Shown here: positions 1 to 6,655 of the stretch, one piece after another | How positions within the stretch are numbered: the first letter of the stretch is position 1 | Layout: the number at the start of each line of letters is the position of its first letter | DNA from: an uncultured Eubacteriales bacterium | GTDB taxonomy: Bacteria > Bacillota > Clostridia > Oscillospirales > Oscillospiraceae | Assembly (NCBI GenBank): GCA_900544945.1 | Contig: UQXG01000105.1 | Location: 1-8,208 of the forward strand | Length of the DNA: 8,208 nucleotides | Direction of reading: 5' to 3' | Translations under genes and position numbers: made by a program | The notes under the pieces: model-generated | Told to the model about the DNA's origin: nothing | Seen by the model: the letters and a program-made list of their open reading frames with translations, nothing else | Databases searched by the model: none

Positions 1-24
1 TGTTTTCAGGAGGAAAATAGAGAT

Positions 25-1605
25 ATGTGTTCGATTATCGGTTATTGCGGAAAGCCTCTGGACATGGCAGCGTTCCGGCGTGGCTTTGACCGCACCATCT
101 CCCGGGGCCCGGATGATTCCCGGATTTTAGAGGTTGGGGAAGGTGTTCTGGGCTTCCACCGGCTGGCCATTATGGGTCTGCACCCGGAAGGAATGCAGCC
201 ATTTACCCTGGGTTCCAGTGCCGTGGTGTGCAACGGCGAAATCTATGGATTTGAAAAATTCCGTCAGGAGCTGAAGGATACCTACGCTTTCCAGAGCGAC
301 AGCGACTGCGAGGTGCTGCTGCCCCTTTACCGGAAGTACGGTGTGAAAATGTTTGATATGCTGGACGCGGAATACGCCTGCATCCTCTATGACGGAGAAA
401 AAAAGCAATTCATCGCCGCCCGGGATCCCATCGGCATCCGGCCTCTGTACTACGGCTATGATGCCGCTGGTACCATTGTGTTCGCCAGTGAGCCGAAAAA
501 CCTGCTGGGGCTGGTGGGGCAGATTCTCCCCTTCCCTCCCGGACATTACTATGCGGACGGAAAATTTGTCTGCTACCGGGATATTGCCGCCGTGGACAAG
601 TACCTTGACGACGACTTAGAGACCGTTTGCCGGAATATTCACGACAAGTTGGTGGCAGGCGTTTGCAAGCGTCTGGTGGCGGATGCCAAGGTTGGCTTCC
701 TTCTCAGCGGCGGACTGGATTCTTCTCTGGTGTGCGCAATTGCCGCCCGGGAAAGCGAAAAACCCATCAAAACCTTCGCAATTGGCATGTCCGGAGATGC
801 CATTGATCTGAAGTATGCCAAGCAGGTGGCGGATTTTATTCACTCAGATCATACGGAAGTTATAATTTCTAAAGAAAATGTCTTGCAAGCGCTGGAAAAT
901 GTGATAGAATTACTGGGGACTTTTGATATCACCACCATCCGCGCCAGCATCGGTATGTATCTGGTGTGCAAGTACATCCATGAGAACACGGACATTCGGG
1001 TGCTTCTGACCGGCGAGATTTCTGACGAGCTCTTCGGTTATAAGTACACGGATTTCGCCCCTTCCGCCGAGGCCTTCCAGAAGGAAGCCCAGAAGCGGAT
1101 TCGGGAACTCCACATGTACGATGTACTCCGGGCAGACCGGTGCATCAGCGTTAACTCCCTGGAAGCCCGGGTACCCTTCGGTGACCTGGATTTTGTGAAG
1201 TATGTGATGGCGGTGAACCCGGAGCTGAAGCTCAACAAATACCACAAGGGTAAATATCTGCTGCGTCACGCCTTCGATGACGGCTCCTATCTTCCCCAGG
1301 ACATTCTGTGGCGGGAAAAGGCGGCCTTCTCCGATGCGGTGGGCCACTCCATGGTGGACTACCTGAAGGCCTATGCGGAAGACTATTATACCCAGGCGGA
1401 ATTTGAGCAGAAGCGTCAGAAGTATACCCATGCGCAACCGTTCACCAAGGAATCTCTGCTTTACCGTGAAATCTTCGAGAAGTATTACCCCGGTCAAGGC
1501 AATATGATCGTGGATTTCTGGATGCCGAATAAGGACTGGGAGGGCTGCAATGTCACAGACCCCTCCGCCCGGGTTCTGTCCAACTACGGTGACAGCGGAA
1601 AATAA
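25..1605 (+). CDS. asnB: Asparagine synthetase, glutamine-hydrolysing (AsnB)
   Basis: Makes asparagine from aspartate, glutamine and ATP in the cytoplasm. The protein is 526 aa; E. coli AsnB is about 554. Residues 2-190 form a class II (Ntn-type) glutaminase: the nucleophile Cys2 follows the start Met directly (MCSIIGYCG), with RGPDD (28-32), Arg46, CNGEIY (69-74), SDSDCE (91-96) and ARDPIGIRPLYYG (132-144). Residues about 205-505 form the synthetase, with the PP-loop SGGLDSS (228-234), LTGEISDELFG (328-338) and SLEARVPFGD (378-387). The C-terminal part (LLYREIFEKYYPG, then DPSARVLS) also follows E. coli AsnB, which argues against a beta-lactam synthetase or an asparagine-synthetase-like modification enzyme. 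The start is fixed by Cys2 and by AGGAGG at 8-13. It is the first visible gene of the run and ends 16 nt before purC. Oddities: GEISDE where E. coli has GEGSDE, a one-residue-shorter loop after it, and an AT-rich stretch at 841-910. The function call is firm; why it sits with purine genes is not known from the sequence. Confidence 0.95.
   Translation: MCSIIGYCGKPLDMAAFRRGFDRTISRGPDDSRILEVGEGVLGFHRLAIMGLHPEGMQPFTLGSSAVVCNGEIYGFEKFRQELKDTYAFQSDSDCEVLLPLYRKYGVKMFDMLDAEYACILYDGEKKQFIAARDPIGIRPLYYGYDAAGTIVFASEPKNLLGLVGQILPFPPGHYYADGKFVCYRDIAAVDKYLDDDLETVCRNIHDKLVAGVCKRLVADAKVGFLLSGGLDSSLVCAIAARESEKPIKTFAIGMSGDAIDLKYAKQVADFIHSDHTEVIISKENVLQALENVIELLGTFDITTIRASIGMYLVCKYIHENTDIRVLLTGEISDELFGYKYTDFAPSAEAFQKEAQKRIRELHMYDVLRADRCISVNSLEARVPFGDLDFVKYVMAVNPELKLNKYHKGKYLLRHAFDDGSYLPQDILWREKAAFSDAVGHSMVDYLKAYAEDYYTQAEFEQKRQKYTHAQPFTKESLLYREIFEKYYPGQGNMIVDFWMPNKDWEGCNVTDPSARVLSNYGDSGK
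883..910 (+). promoter_or_regulatory. Possible internal sigma-A-type promoter within asnB
   Basis: TTGCAA (883-888) and TAGAAT (905-910) are separated by 16 nt, with TG one base before the -10 element (an extended -10). They lie in a stretch at 841-910 that is about one third G+C by my count (24 of 70), well below its surroundings. If active, it would start transcription around 917 and feed purC and the genes after it without asnB. It may equally be chance within coding sequence. Confidence 0.2.
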
Positions 1606-1607
1606 AC

Positions 1608-1613
1608 AGGAGG
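1608..1613 (+). promoter_or_regulatory. Shine-Dalgarno site of purC
   Basis: A perfect AGGAGG lies 8 nt upstream of the ATG at 1622 and just after the asnB stop codon. It fixes the purC start at 1622 (MEPKEQLYEGKAKK) rather than at an in-frame ATG at 1550. The latter would add 24 residues unlike the PurC family and would overlap asnB. Confidence 0.85.
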
Positions 1614-1621
1614 AAACAAAC

Positions 1622-2335
1622 ATGGAACCGAAAGAGCAGCTGTACGAAGGAAAAGCCAAGAAGGTGTTTACCACCGACGACCCCGAACTTCTGATCGTGG
1701 CATATAAGGATGATGCCACCGCATTCAACGGACTGAAGAAAGGCACCATCGCCGGCAAGGGTGTCATCAACAACAAAATGAGCAACCGGCTCATGGCGAT
1801 GCTGGAGAAGAACGGCATCCCCACCCACTTTGTCAAGGAGCTCAGCGACCGGGAGACCCTGGTCAAGAAGGTGCAGATCGTGCCCCTGGAGGTCATTGTC
1901 CGCAACATTTCCGCCGGCTCCTTTGCCAAGCACTACGGCGTGGAAGAGGGCATTGTGTTCGATCAGCCCACCTTCGAATTCTCTTACAAGAATGACGCTT
2001 TGGGCGATCCCCTGCTGAATACCAGTCATGCCCTGGCTCTGAAGCTGGCTACCGCCCAGGAGATTGAGACCATCCGCACCTACGCGCTGAAAATCAACGA
2101 GCTGCTGAAAGCCTTCTGGCTCAGCTGCGGCGTGACCCTGGTGGACTTCAAGCTGGAGTTCGGCCGCCTTTCCGACGGCACCATCGTCCTGGCTGACGAG
2201 ATCAGCCCGGATACCTGCCGGCTGTGGGATGCCAAGACCCACGAGAAGCTGGACAAGGATCGCTTCCGCAGAGACATGGGCGGCGTGGAAGAGGCTTACG
2301 CTGAGATTATGCGCCGCCTGGAAGCCCATCTGTAA
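1622..2335 (+). CDS. purC: SAICAR synthetase (phosphoribosylaminoimidazole-succinocarboxamide synthase)
   Basis: Joins aspartate to CAIR using ATP to give SAICAR, a step of de novo purine synthesis. At 237 aa it has the usual size of stand-alone bacterial PurC. The sequence shows the N-terminal nucleotide-binding YEGKAKKVF (8-16), DDATAFNG (30-37), the first family signature around VPLEVIVRNISAGS (87-100), the second at LVDFKLEFGR (173-182), and ADEISPDTCRLWD (191-203) followed by LDKDRFRRDMGG. No expected motif is missing and no frameshift is seen. The gene starts 16 nt after asnB and ends 14 nt before purA, so co-transcription is very likely. Its product SAICAR is a substrate of PurB two genes downstream, which releases fumarate to give AICAR. 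The later enzyme PurH is not in the window. Confidence 0.97.
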   Translation: MEPKEQLYEGKAKKVFTTDDPELLIVAYKDDATAFNGLKKGTIAGKGVINNKMSNRLMAMLEKNGIPTHFVKELSDRETLVKKVQIVPLEVIVRNISAGSFAKHYGVEEGIVFDQPTFEFSYKNDALGDPLLNTSHALALKLATAQEIETIRTYALKINELLKAFWLSCGVTLVDFKLEFGRLSDGTIVLADEISPDTCRLWDAKTHEKLDKDRFRRDMGGVEEAYAEIMRRLEAHL

Positions 2336-2340
2336 GGAGG
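2334..2340 (+). promoter_or_regulatory. Shine-Dalgarno site of purA overlapping the purC stop
   Basis: AAGGAGG begins within the purC TAA stop codon (2333-2335) and lies 9 nt before the purA ATG at 2350. The arrangement would favour translational coupling of purA to purC; that coupling is inferred. Confidence 0.8.
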
Positions 2341-2349
2341 GCTCTGAAC

Positions 2350-3624
2350 ATGGGAAATGCTGCAATCGTAGGAATCAACTGGGGTGACGAAGGCAAGGGT
2401 CGGATGGTAGATCTTCTGACCAACAGCTATGACGTTGTCGTCCGTTATCAGGGCGGCGGCAACGCCGGTCACACCGTTGTCAATGAGCACGGCAAGTTTG
2501 CCCTGCACCTGCTGCCCTCCGGTATCTTCCGGGAGGGTGTCATGAACGTTCTGGGCAACGGCGTTGCCCTGGACCCGGAAAATCTCTGGAAGGAAATCGA
2601 GCAGATCACCTCCCAGGGCGTGGCCATCACCCCGGAGAATCTGATGATCAGTGACCGGGCCTCCCTGCTGCTGCCCTGGCATCGGGAGCTGGACGGCCTG
2701 GAAGAGGCAAGACTGGCCGACAAGAAGTTCGGCTCCACCAAGCAAGGCATTGCCCCCTTCTACGCGGATAAGTTTGCCAAGAAAACCATTCTTGCCGGTG
2801 AGCTGCTGTATTCCAAGCATCTGCGGGAGCACCTGCAGGATCTGATGGAGTGGAAGAATCTGACTCTGACCCGGGTCTACGGTGCCAAGCCCGTGACCAT
2901 GGAGGAGCTGGAGGTCTGGATCAACGCCTTCTGCAATAAGATCAAGCCCTTCATCCGGGACACCGGCGCCTATCTGCGCCAGGCGCAGCAGGATGGAAAG
3001 AAAATCCTCTTTGAGGCTCAGCTGGGCGCTCTGCGGGATTTGGACTACGGCATCCACCCCTACACCACCTCCTCCAATCCCATTGCGGCCTATGCACCCG
3101 TGGGCTCCGGTCTGCCCTGTGTGAAAATTGACGAGGTAGTCGGCGTTGTAAAGGCCTATTCCAGCTGTGTAGGCGAAGGCCCCTTCGTGTGCGAAATGTT
3201 CGGCGACGAGGCCGAGGAGCTGCGCAAGGCCGGCTTCGAGTACGGCGCGAAAACCGGCCGTCCCCGTCGGGTAGGCCCGGTGGACATTGTGGCTACCCGC
3301 TACGGCGTTCAGTGCCAGGGAGCTACCAACATTGCGCTGACCAAGCTGGATGTGCTCAGCTACATGGATAAGATTCCTGTCTGCGCCCACTACCGTCTGG
3401 ACGGAAAGATCACCGATGAGTTCCCCTTCCCTTCCCTGCTGAATGACGCCGAGCCTGTCGTGGAGTATTTGGACGGCTGGAAGTGCGACATTTCCGGTGT
3501 GCGCACCTGGGAGGATCTGCCTGTTCAGGCTCAGAAGTATGTGCTGTATCTGGAGCAGGCCATCGGCTGCCACATCGGTTATGTTTCTGTAGGCCCTGAG
3601 CGGGACAGCATCATTCTGCGCTGA
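2350..3624 (+). CDS. purA: Adenylosuccinate synthetase, divergent Clostridia-type
   Basis: Condenses IMP with aspartate at the expense of GTP to form adenylosuccinate, the committed step to AMP. The protein is 424 aa, normal for the family. The phosphate-binding GDEGKG (12-17) carries the catalytic Asp13, and NAGHT (38-42) carries His41, the same positions as in E. coli PurA. Also present are NGVALDP (70-76), TSSN (240-243), KTGRPRR (301-307), TKLDVL (331-336) and the guanine-recognition-like SVGPERD (413-419). The IMP-binding parts differ from the E. coli type: FGSTKQGIAPFY (127-138) where IGTTGRGIGPAY is usual, Lys144 or Lys145 where E. coli has Arg143 or Arg144, and FEAQLGALRD (221-230) where FEGAQGTLLD is usual. 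From memory, several Clostridia have a PurA with the same GSTK.GIAPFY and QLG patterns, so this looks like a lineage subtype and not a decayed gene. It lies between purC and purB with gaps of 14 and 11 nt, and PurB uses its product. Confidence 0.94.
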   Translation: MGNAAIVGINWGDEGKGRMVDLLTNSYDVVVRYQGGGNAGHTVVNEHGKFALHLLPSGIFREGVMNVLGNGVALDPENLWKEIEQITSQGVAITPENLMISDRASLLLPWHRELDGLEEARLADKKFGSTKQGIAPFYADKFAKKTILAGELLYSKHLREHLQDLMEWKNLTLTRVYGAKPVTMEELEVWINAFCNKIKPFIRDTGAYLRQAQQDGKKILFEAQLGALRDLDYGIHPYTTSSNPIAAYAPVGSGLPCVKIDEVVGVVKAYSSCVGEGPFVCEMFGDEAEELRKAGFEYGAKTGRPRRVGPVDIVATRYGVQCQGATNIALTKLDVLSYMDKIPVCAHYRLDGKITDEFPFPSLLNDAEPVVEYLDGWKCDISGVRTWEDLPVQAQKYVLYLEQAIGCHIGYVSVGPERDSIILR

Positions 3625-3630
3625 GGGAGG
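3624..3630 (+). promoter_or_regulatory. Shine-Dalgarno site of purB
   Basis: AGGGAGG starts on the last base of the purA TGA stop. It is 5 nt from the ATG at 3636 and directly abuts another ATG at 3631. The 3631 ATG reads ATG-TCA-TGA and stops at once, and it has no spacer, so 3636 is the purB start. Confidence 0.75.
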
Positions 3631-3635
3631 ATGTC

Positions 3636-5051
3636 ATGACAGATAAATATGAATCCCCCCTGAGCTCCCGCTACGCTTCGGACTACATGCTAAAGCTGTT
3701 CTCCATGGACATGCGCATTCAGACCTGGCGCAAGCTGTGGATTTCTCTTGCCAAGGCAGAAATGGAGCTGGGACTGCCCATTACCCCTGAGCAGGTGGCT
3801 CAGCTGGAAGCCCATGTTGCCGACATCGACTATGACTGCGCCGCTGCCCGGGAAAAAGAGGTGCGCCATGACGTAATGGCTCACGTCTACACCTACGGCA
3901 AGGTAGCTCCCGATGCCGCGGGCATCATCCACCTGGGCGCAACCAGCTGCTATGTCACGGACAACGCGGACATTGTCCTCTATCGGGACGGTCTGAAATA
4001 TCTCCGGGGAGAGCTTCTGAAGGTGCTGGCAAATCTTTCCGAATTTGCCGACACCTATAAAGCCATGCCCACCCTGGGCTACACTCACTATCAGCCGGCG
4101 CAGCTGGTCACAGTTGGCAAGCGCGCCACCCTGTGGATGCAGGACTTGGTAGCCGACCTGGAAGAGCTGGATTTTGTCATCGACAACATGAGATTCCTGG
4201 GCTGCCGTGGCACCACCGGCACCGAGGCAAGCTTTTTGGACTTGTTTGACGGAGACACTGCCAAAATCGACGCCATGAACGCCAAAATCAGCGGGGATTT
4301 CGGCTTTACCAAGTGCTTCGCCGTCTGCGGTCAGACCTACCCCCGGAAGCTGGACAGCCGGATTCTGAACGTGCTGTCCTCCATTGCCCAGAGCTGTTAC
4401 CGGATGGCAAACGACATTCGGCTGTTGCAGCACGACCGGCAGGTGGAAGAGCCCTTCGAGAAAAACCAGATCGGCTCCTCTGCCATGCCCTACAAGCGCA
4501 ACCCCATGCGCTGTGAGCGAATCTGCTCCCTGTCCCGGTACCTGATGGCGGATGCGCTGAACGCCCCCATGACCGCCTCCACCCAGTGGCTGGAACGAAC
4601 CCTGGACGATTCCGCCAACCGGCGCATTTCCCTTCCCGAGGGCTTCCTCTGCGCCGATGCCGTGCTGCGGCTGGCTCAGAACGTTACCGACGGCCTCCAC
4701 GTCAATGAAAAAATCGTGGAGCGCACCGTCCGGGAGTATCTGCCCTTCATGACCTCCGAAAATCTGATGATGGAGGCCGTTAAGCGGGGCGGCAACCGGC
4801 AGGAGCTCCACGAGATCATCCGCTCCTGCTCCATGGAAGCCACCGCTCGAATGAAGAACGGCGAAAGCTGCAACCTGCTGGAGCTGCTGTCTGCCAGGAA
4901 GGAATTCGGCATGACCCCGGAGGAAATAGAAGCGCTGCTGGATCCCAAGCTCTATGTGGGTCGCTGCCCGGAGCAGGTCACCCGGTTCCTGGCGGAGGTC
5001 AATCCTCTGCTGGCAGATGTAAAGCGGACCACCGCTGAAATCAACCTGTAA
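3636..5051 (+). CDS. purB: Adenylosuccinate lyase, human ADSL-like subtype
   Basis: Removes fumarate from SAICAR (giving AICAR) and from adenylosuccinate (giving AMP), so it acts on the products of both upstream neighbours, PurC and PurA. It belongs to the fumarase/aspartase superfamily and is expected to be a homotetramer with shared active sites. The protein is 471 aa. The catalytic signature GSSAMPYKRNP is at 280-290, with the catalytic serine in the flexible signature loop. RHDVMAH (77-83) and THYQPAQ (150-156, His151) hold the histidines expected for substrate phosphate binding and catalysis. It resembles human ADSL along its length: GIIHLGATSCYV (96-107), VTVGKRATLW (158-167), RGTTGTEASF (191-200), EEPFEKNQIG (271-280), and a later ERTLDDSANRRI block. 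The roughly 431-aa B. subtilis-type PurB lacks these. The subtype assignment rests on remembered family sequences; the enzyme assignment is firm. Gaps are 11 nt to purA and 15 nt to guaA. Confidence 0.96.
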   Translation: MTDKYESPLSSRYASDYMLKLFSMDMRIQTWRKLWISLAKAEMELGLPITPEQVAQLEAHVADIDYDCAAAREKEVRHDVMAHVYTYGKVAPDAAGIIHLGATSCYVTDNADIVLYRDGLKYLRGELLKVLANLSEFADTYKAMPTLGYTHYQPAQLVTVGKRATLWMQDLVADLEELDFVIDNMRFLGCRGTTGTEASFLDLFDGDTAKIDAMNAKISGDFGFTKCFAVCGQTYPRKLDSRILNVLSSIAQSCYRMANDIRLLQHDRQVEEPFEKNQIGSSAMPYKRNPMRCERICSLSRYLMADALNAPMTASTQWLERTLDDSANRRISLPEGFLCADAVLRLAQNVTDGLHVNEKIVERTVREYLPFMTSENLMMEAVKRGGNRQELHEIIRSCSMEATARMKNGESCNLLELLSARKEFGMTPEEIEALLDPKLYVGRCPEQVTRFLAEVNPLLADVKRTTAEINL

Positions 5052-5052
5052 C

Positions 5053-5058
5053 GGAGGT
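5053..5058 (+). promoter_or_regulatory. Shine-Dalgarno site deciding the TTG start of guaA
   Basis: GGAGGT lies 8 nt before the TTG at 5067, ideal spacing. There is no in-frame ATG upstream within the 15-nt gap or near the start downstream, and the protein from this TTG begins exactly where GuaA proteins begin. Confidence 0.85.
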
Positions 5059-5066
5059 ACCATCCA

Positions 5067-6605
5067 TTGGAAAAAATTCTGGTTTTAGACTTCGGCGGTC
5101 AGTATAATCAGCTGATTGCCCGAAGAGTTCGGGATCTCCACGTCTATGCGGAGATTGAGCAGTACAACGCCATTACCCCGGAGGAAATTAAGGCACGGGG
5201 CTATCGGGGCATTATTTTCACCGGCGGCCCCAACAGCGTCTTCGATATGTCCTCCCCTCACTATGACCCTGCGGTGCTGGAACTGGGAATTCCGATTCTC
5301 GGCATCTGCTACGGCTGCCAGCTCACCGCCTGGATGGCAGGTGGCTCCGTCATTACCGCCGAAATCTCCGAGTATGGCAAGATTGACATGACCGTCACCA
5401 AGAAGGATTCCCTGCTTTTTGCGGATGTGCCCGCCGAGAGCGTCGTCTGGATGAGCCACACCGATCGAATCGATCAGGTGCCCCAGGGCTTTACGATTTC
5501 CGCCCGGACGGACAAGTGCCCGGTGGCGGCCATGGAAAACGCCGCCAAGAAAATCTACGCCATTCAGGCACACCCTGAGGTGACCCACAGCCAGTACGGC
5601 AACTTGATGCTGAAAAACTTCCTCTACCGCGTCTGCGGCTGCACCGGCGACTGGCAGATGGATTCCTTCATCGAGGACACCGTAAAGGCTCTGAAAGAGC
5701 GCATCGGCGACAAGAAGGTTATTCTGGGTCTGTCCGGCGGCGTGGATTCCTCCGTGGCCGCGGGCCTCATCAGCCGTGCCGTTGGCAATCAGCTGACCTG
5801 CGTGTTCGTTGACCAGGGTCTCATGCGCAAGGATGAGGGCGACTTCGTGGAGAAAACCTTCACCAGCCTGTTTGATATGCACTTTGTCCGGGTCAACTGT
5901 CAGGAACACTTCCTGGAATGCCTGAAGGGTGTTACCGAGCCCGAGCAGAAGCGGAAGATCATCGGCACCGAGTTCTACAAGGTTTTCTGGGACGAGGTTC
6001 GCCGCCAGGGCGGCCAGGATGCCTTCTTTGCCCAGGGCACCATTTATCCCGACTGCATCGAGTCCGGCAAGGGCAACGCCGACAAGATCAAGACCCATCA
6101 CAACAAGGTAAAAATGCCCGAGGACGTAAAGTTCCTGGACATCATCGAGCCGCTGAGCAGCCTGTTTAAGGACGAGGTTCGCCGGGTTGGTGAGCAGCTG
6201 GGCATCCCCAAGGAGCTTGTCTGGCGGCAGCCCTTCCCCGGCCCCGGTCTGGGCGTGCGGATCATCGGTGAAGTCACCGCCGAGAAGGTGAAAATCCTTC
6301 AGGAGGCCGACTGGGTGCTCCGGGACGAAATGGCCAAGAACGGCTACGAGCATCAGATGGCTCAGTTCTTCTGCGTTCTGCCCGGTGTCAGCACCGTAGG
6401 CGTTATGGGTGACCACCGAACTTACGACCATCTGCTTGCCATTCGAGCCGTCACCACCGACGATTTCATGACCGCCGACTGGGCAAGAATTCCCTATGAT
6501 ATCCTCGCCACCGTGTCCAACCGGATCACCAACGAGGTCAAGCACATCAACCGGGTGGTTTACGATGTGACCAGCAAGCCCCCGGCAACGGTGGAGTGGG
6601 AATAA
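5067..6605 (+). CDS. guaA: GMP synthetase, glutamine-hydrolysing (GuaA)
   Basis: Aminates XMP to GMP with ATP and glutamine-derived ammonia. At 512 aa it is a full-length fused enzyme; E. coli GuaA is 525. Residues 3-190 are a class I glutamine amidotransferase: VLDFGGQYNQLIARRVR (6-22), FTGGPNSV (51-58), nucleophile Cys81 in GICYGCQ, and His169 and Glu171 in AHPEVTH. The ATP pyrophosphatase domain has the PP-loop SGGVDSS (223-229), then VFVDQGLMRK, QGTIYPDCIESG and WRQPFPGPGLGVRI. The C-terminal XMP-binding and dimerisation part has GVMGDHRTYD, IRAVTTDDFMTADWARIPYD and the typical ending KPPATVEWE. Small departures from common sequences are DFGGQYNQ for DFGSQYTQ and NKVKMPED where NVGGLPED is usual; neither touches the catalytic triad. 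Translation starts at TTG, which may moderate expression. The gene is 15 nt after purB and 50 nt before pyrG. GuaB, which supplies XMP, is not in the window. Confidence 0.97.
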   Translation: MEKILVLDFGGQYNQLIARRVRDLHVYAEIEQYNAITPEEIKARGYRGIIFTGGPNSVFDMSSPHYDPAVLELGIPILGICYGCQLTAWMAGGSVITAEISEYGKIDMTVTKKDSLLFADVPAESVVWMSHTDRIDQVPQGFTISARTDKCPVAAMENAAKKIYAIQAHPEVTHSQYGNLMLKNFLYRVCGCTGDWQMDSFIEDTVKALKERIGDKKVILGLSGGVDSSVAAGLISRAVGNQLTCVFVDQGLMRKDEGDFVEKTFTSLFDMHFVRVNCQEHFLECLKGVTEPEQKRKIIGTEFYKVFWDEVRRQGGQDAFFAQGTIYPDCIESGKGNADKIKTHHNKVKMPEDVKFLDIIEPLSSLFKDEVRRVGEQLGIPKELVWRQPFPGPGLGVRIIGEVTAEKVKILQEADWVLRDEMAKNGYEHQMAQFFCVLPGVSTVGVMGDHRTYDHLLAIRAVTTDDFMTADWARIPYDILATVSNRITNEVKHINRVVYDVTSKPPATVEWE

Positions 6606-6655
6606 CCCCGTCAATCCACCAAACGTTCGCTGCATTCAGGAAGGAGAGATACAGG

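Noticed and set aside
25..1605. The first gene as PurF (amidophosphoribosyltransferase), which would fit a purine operon and also begins with a class II glutaminase.
   Set aside because: It has the SGGLDSS PP-loop and asparagine synthetase C-terminal motifs, and I see no phosphoribosyltransferase PRPP motif.
1550..1621. A longer purC starting at an in-frame ATG inside asnB.
   Set aside because: The extra 24 residues do not resemble PurC, and the AGGAGG at 1608-1613 with ATG at 1622 gives the normal family start.
3631..3639. A two-codon minigene (ATG-TCA-TGA) whose stop overlaps the purB ATG.
   Set aside because: Its ATG touches the Shine-Dalgarno sequence with no spacer, so initiation there is unlikely; the arrangement is probably chance.
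910..6635. Very long minus-strand open frames opposite the genes, for example opposite purA (425 codons), purB (457) and guaA (516).
   Set aside because: They mirror the real genes, arise from G+C-rich third codon positions with few stops in the opposite frame, and show no recognisable family motif in their translations.
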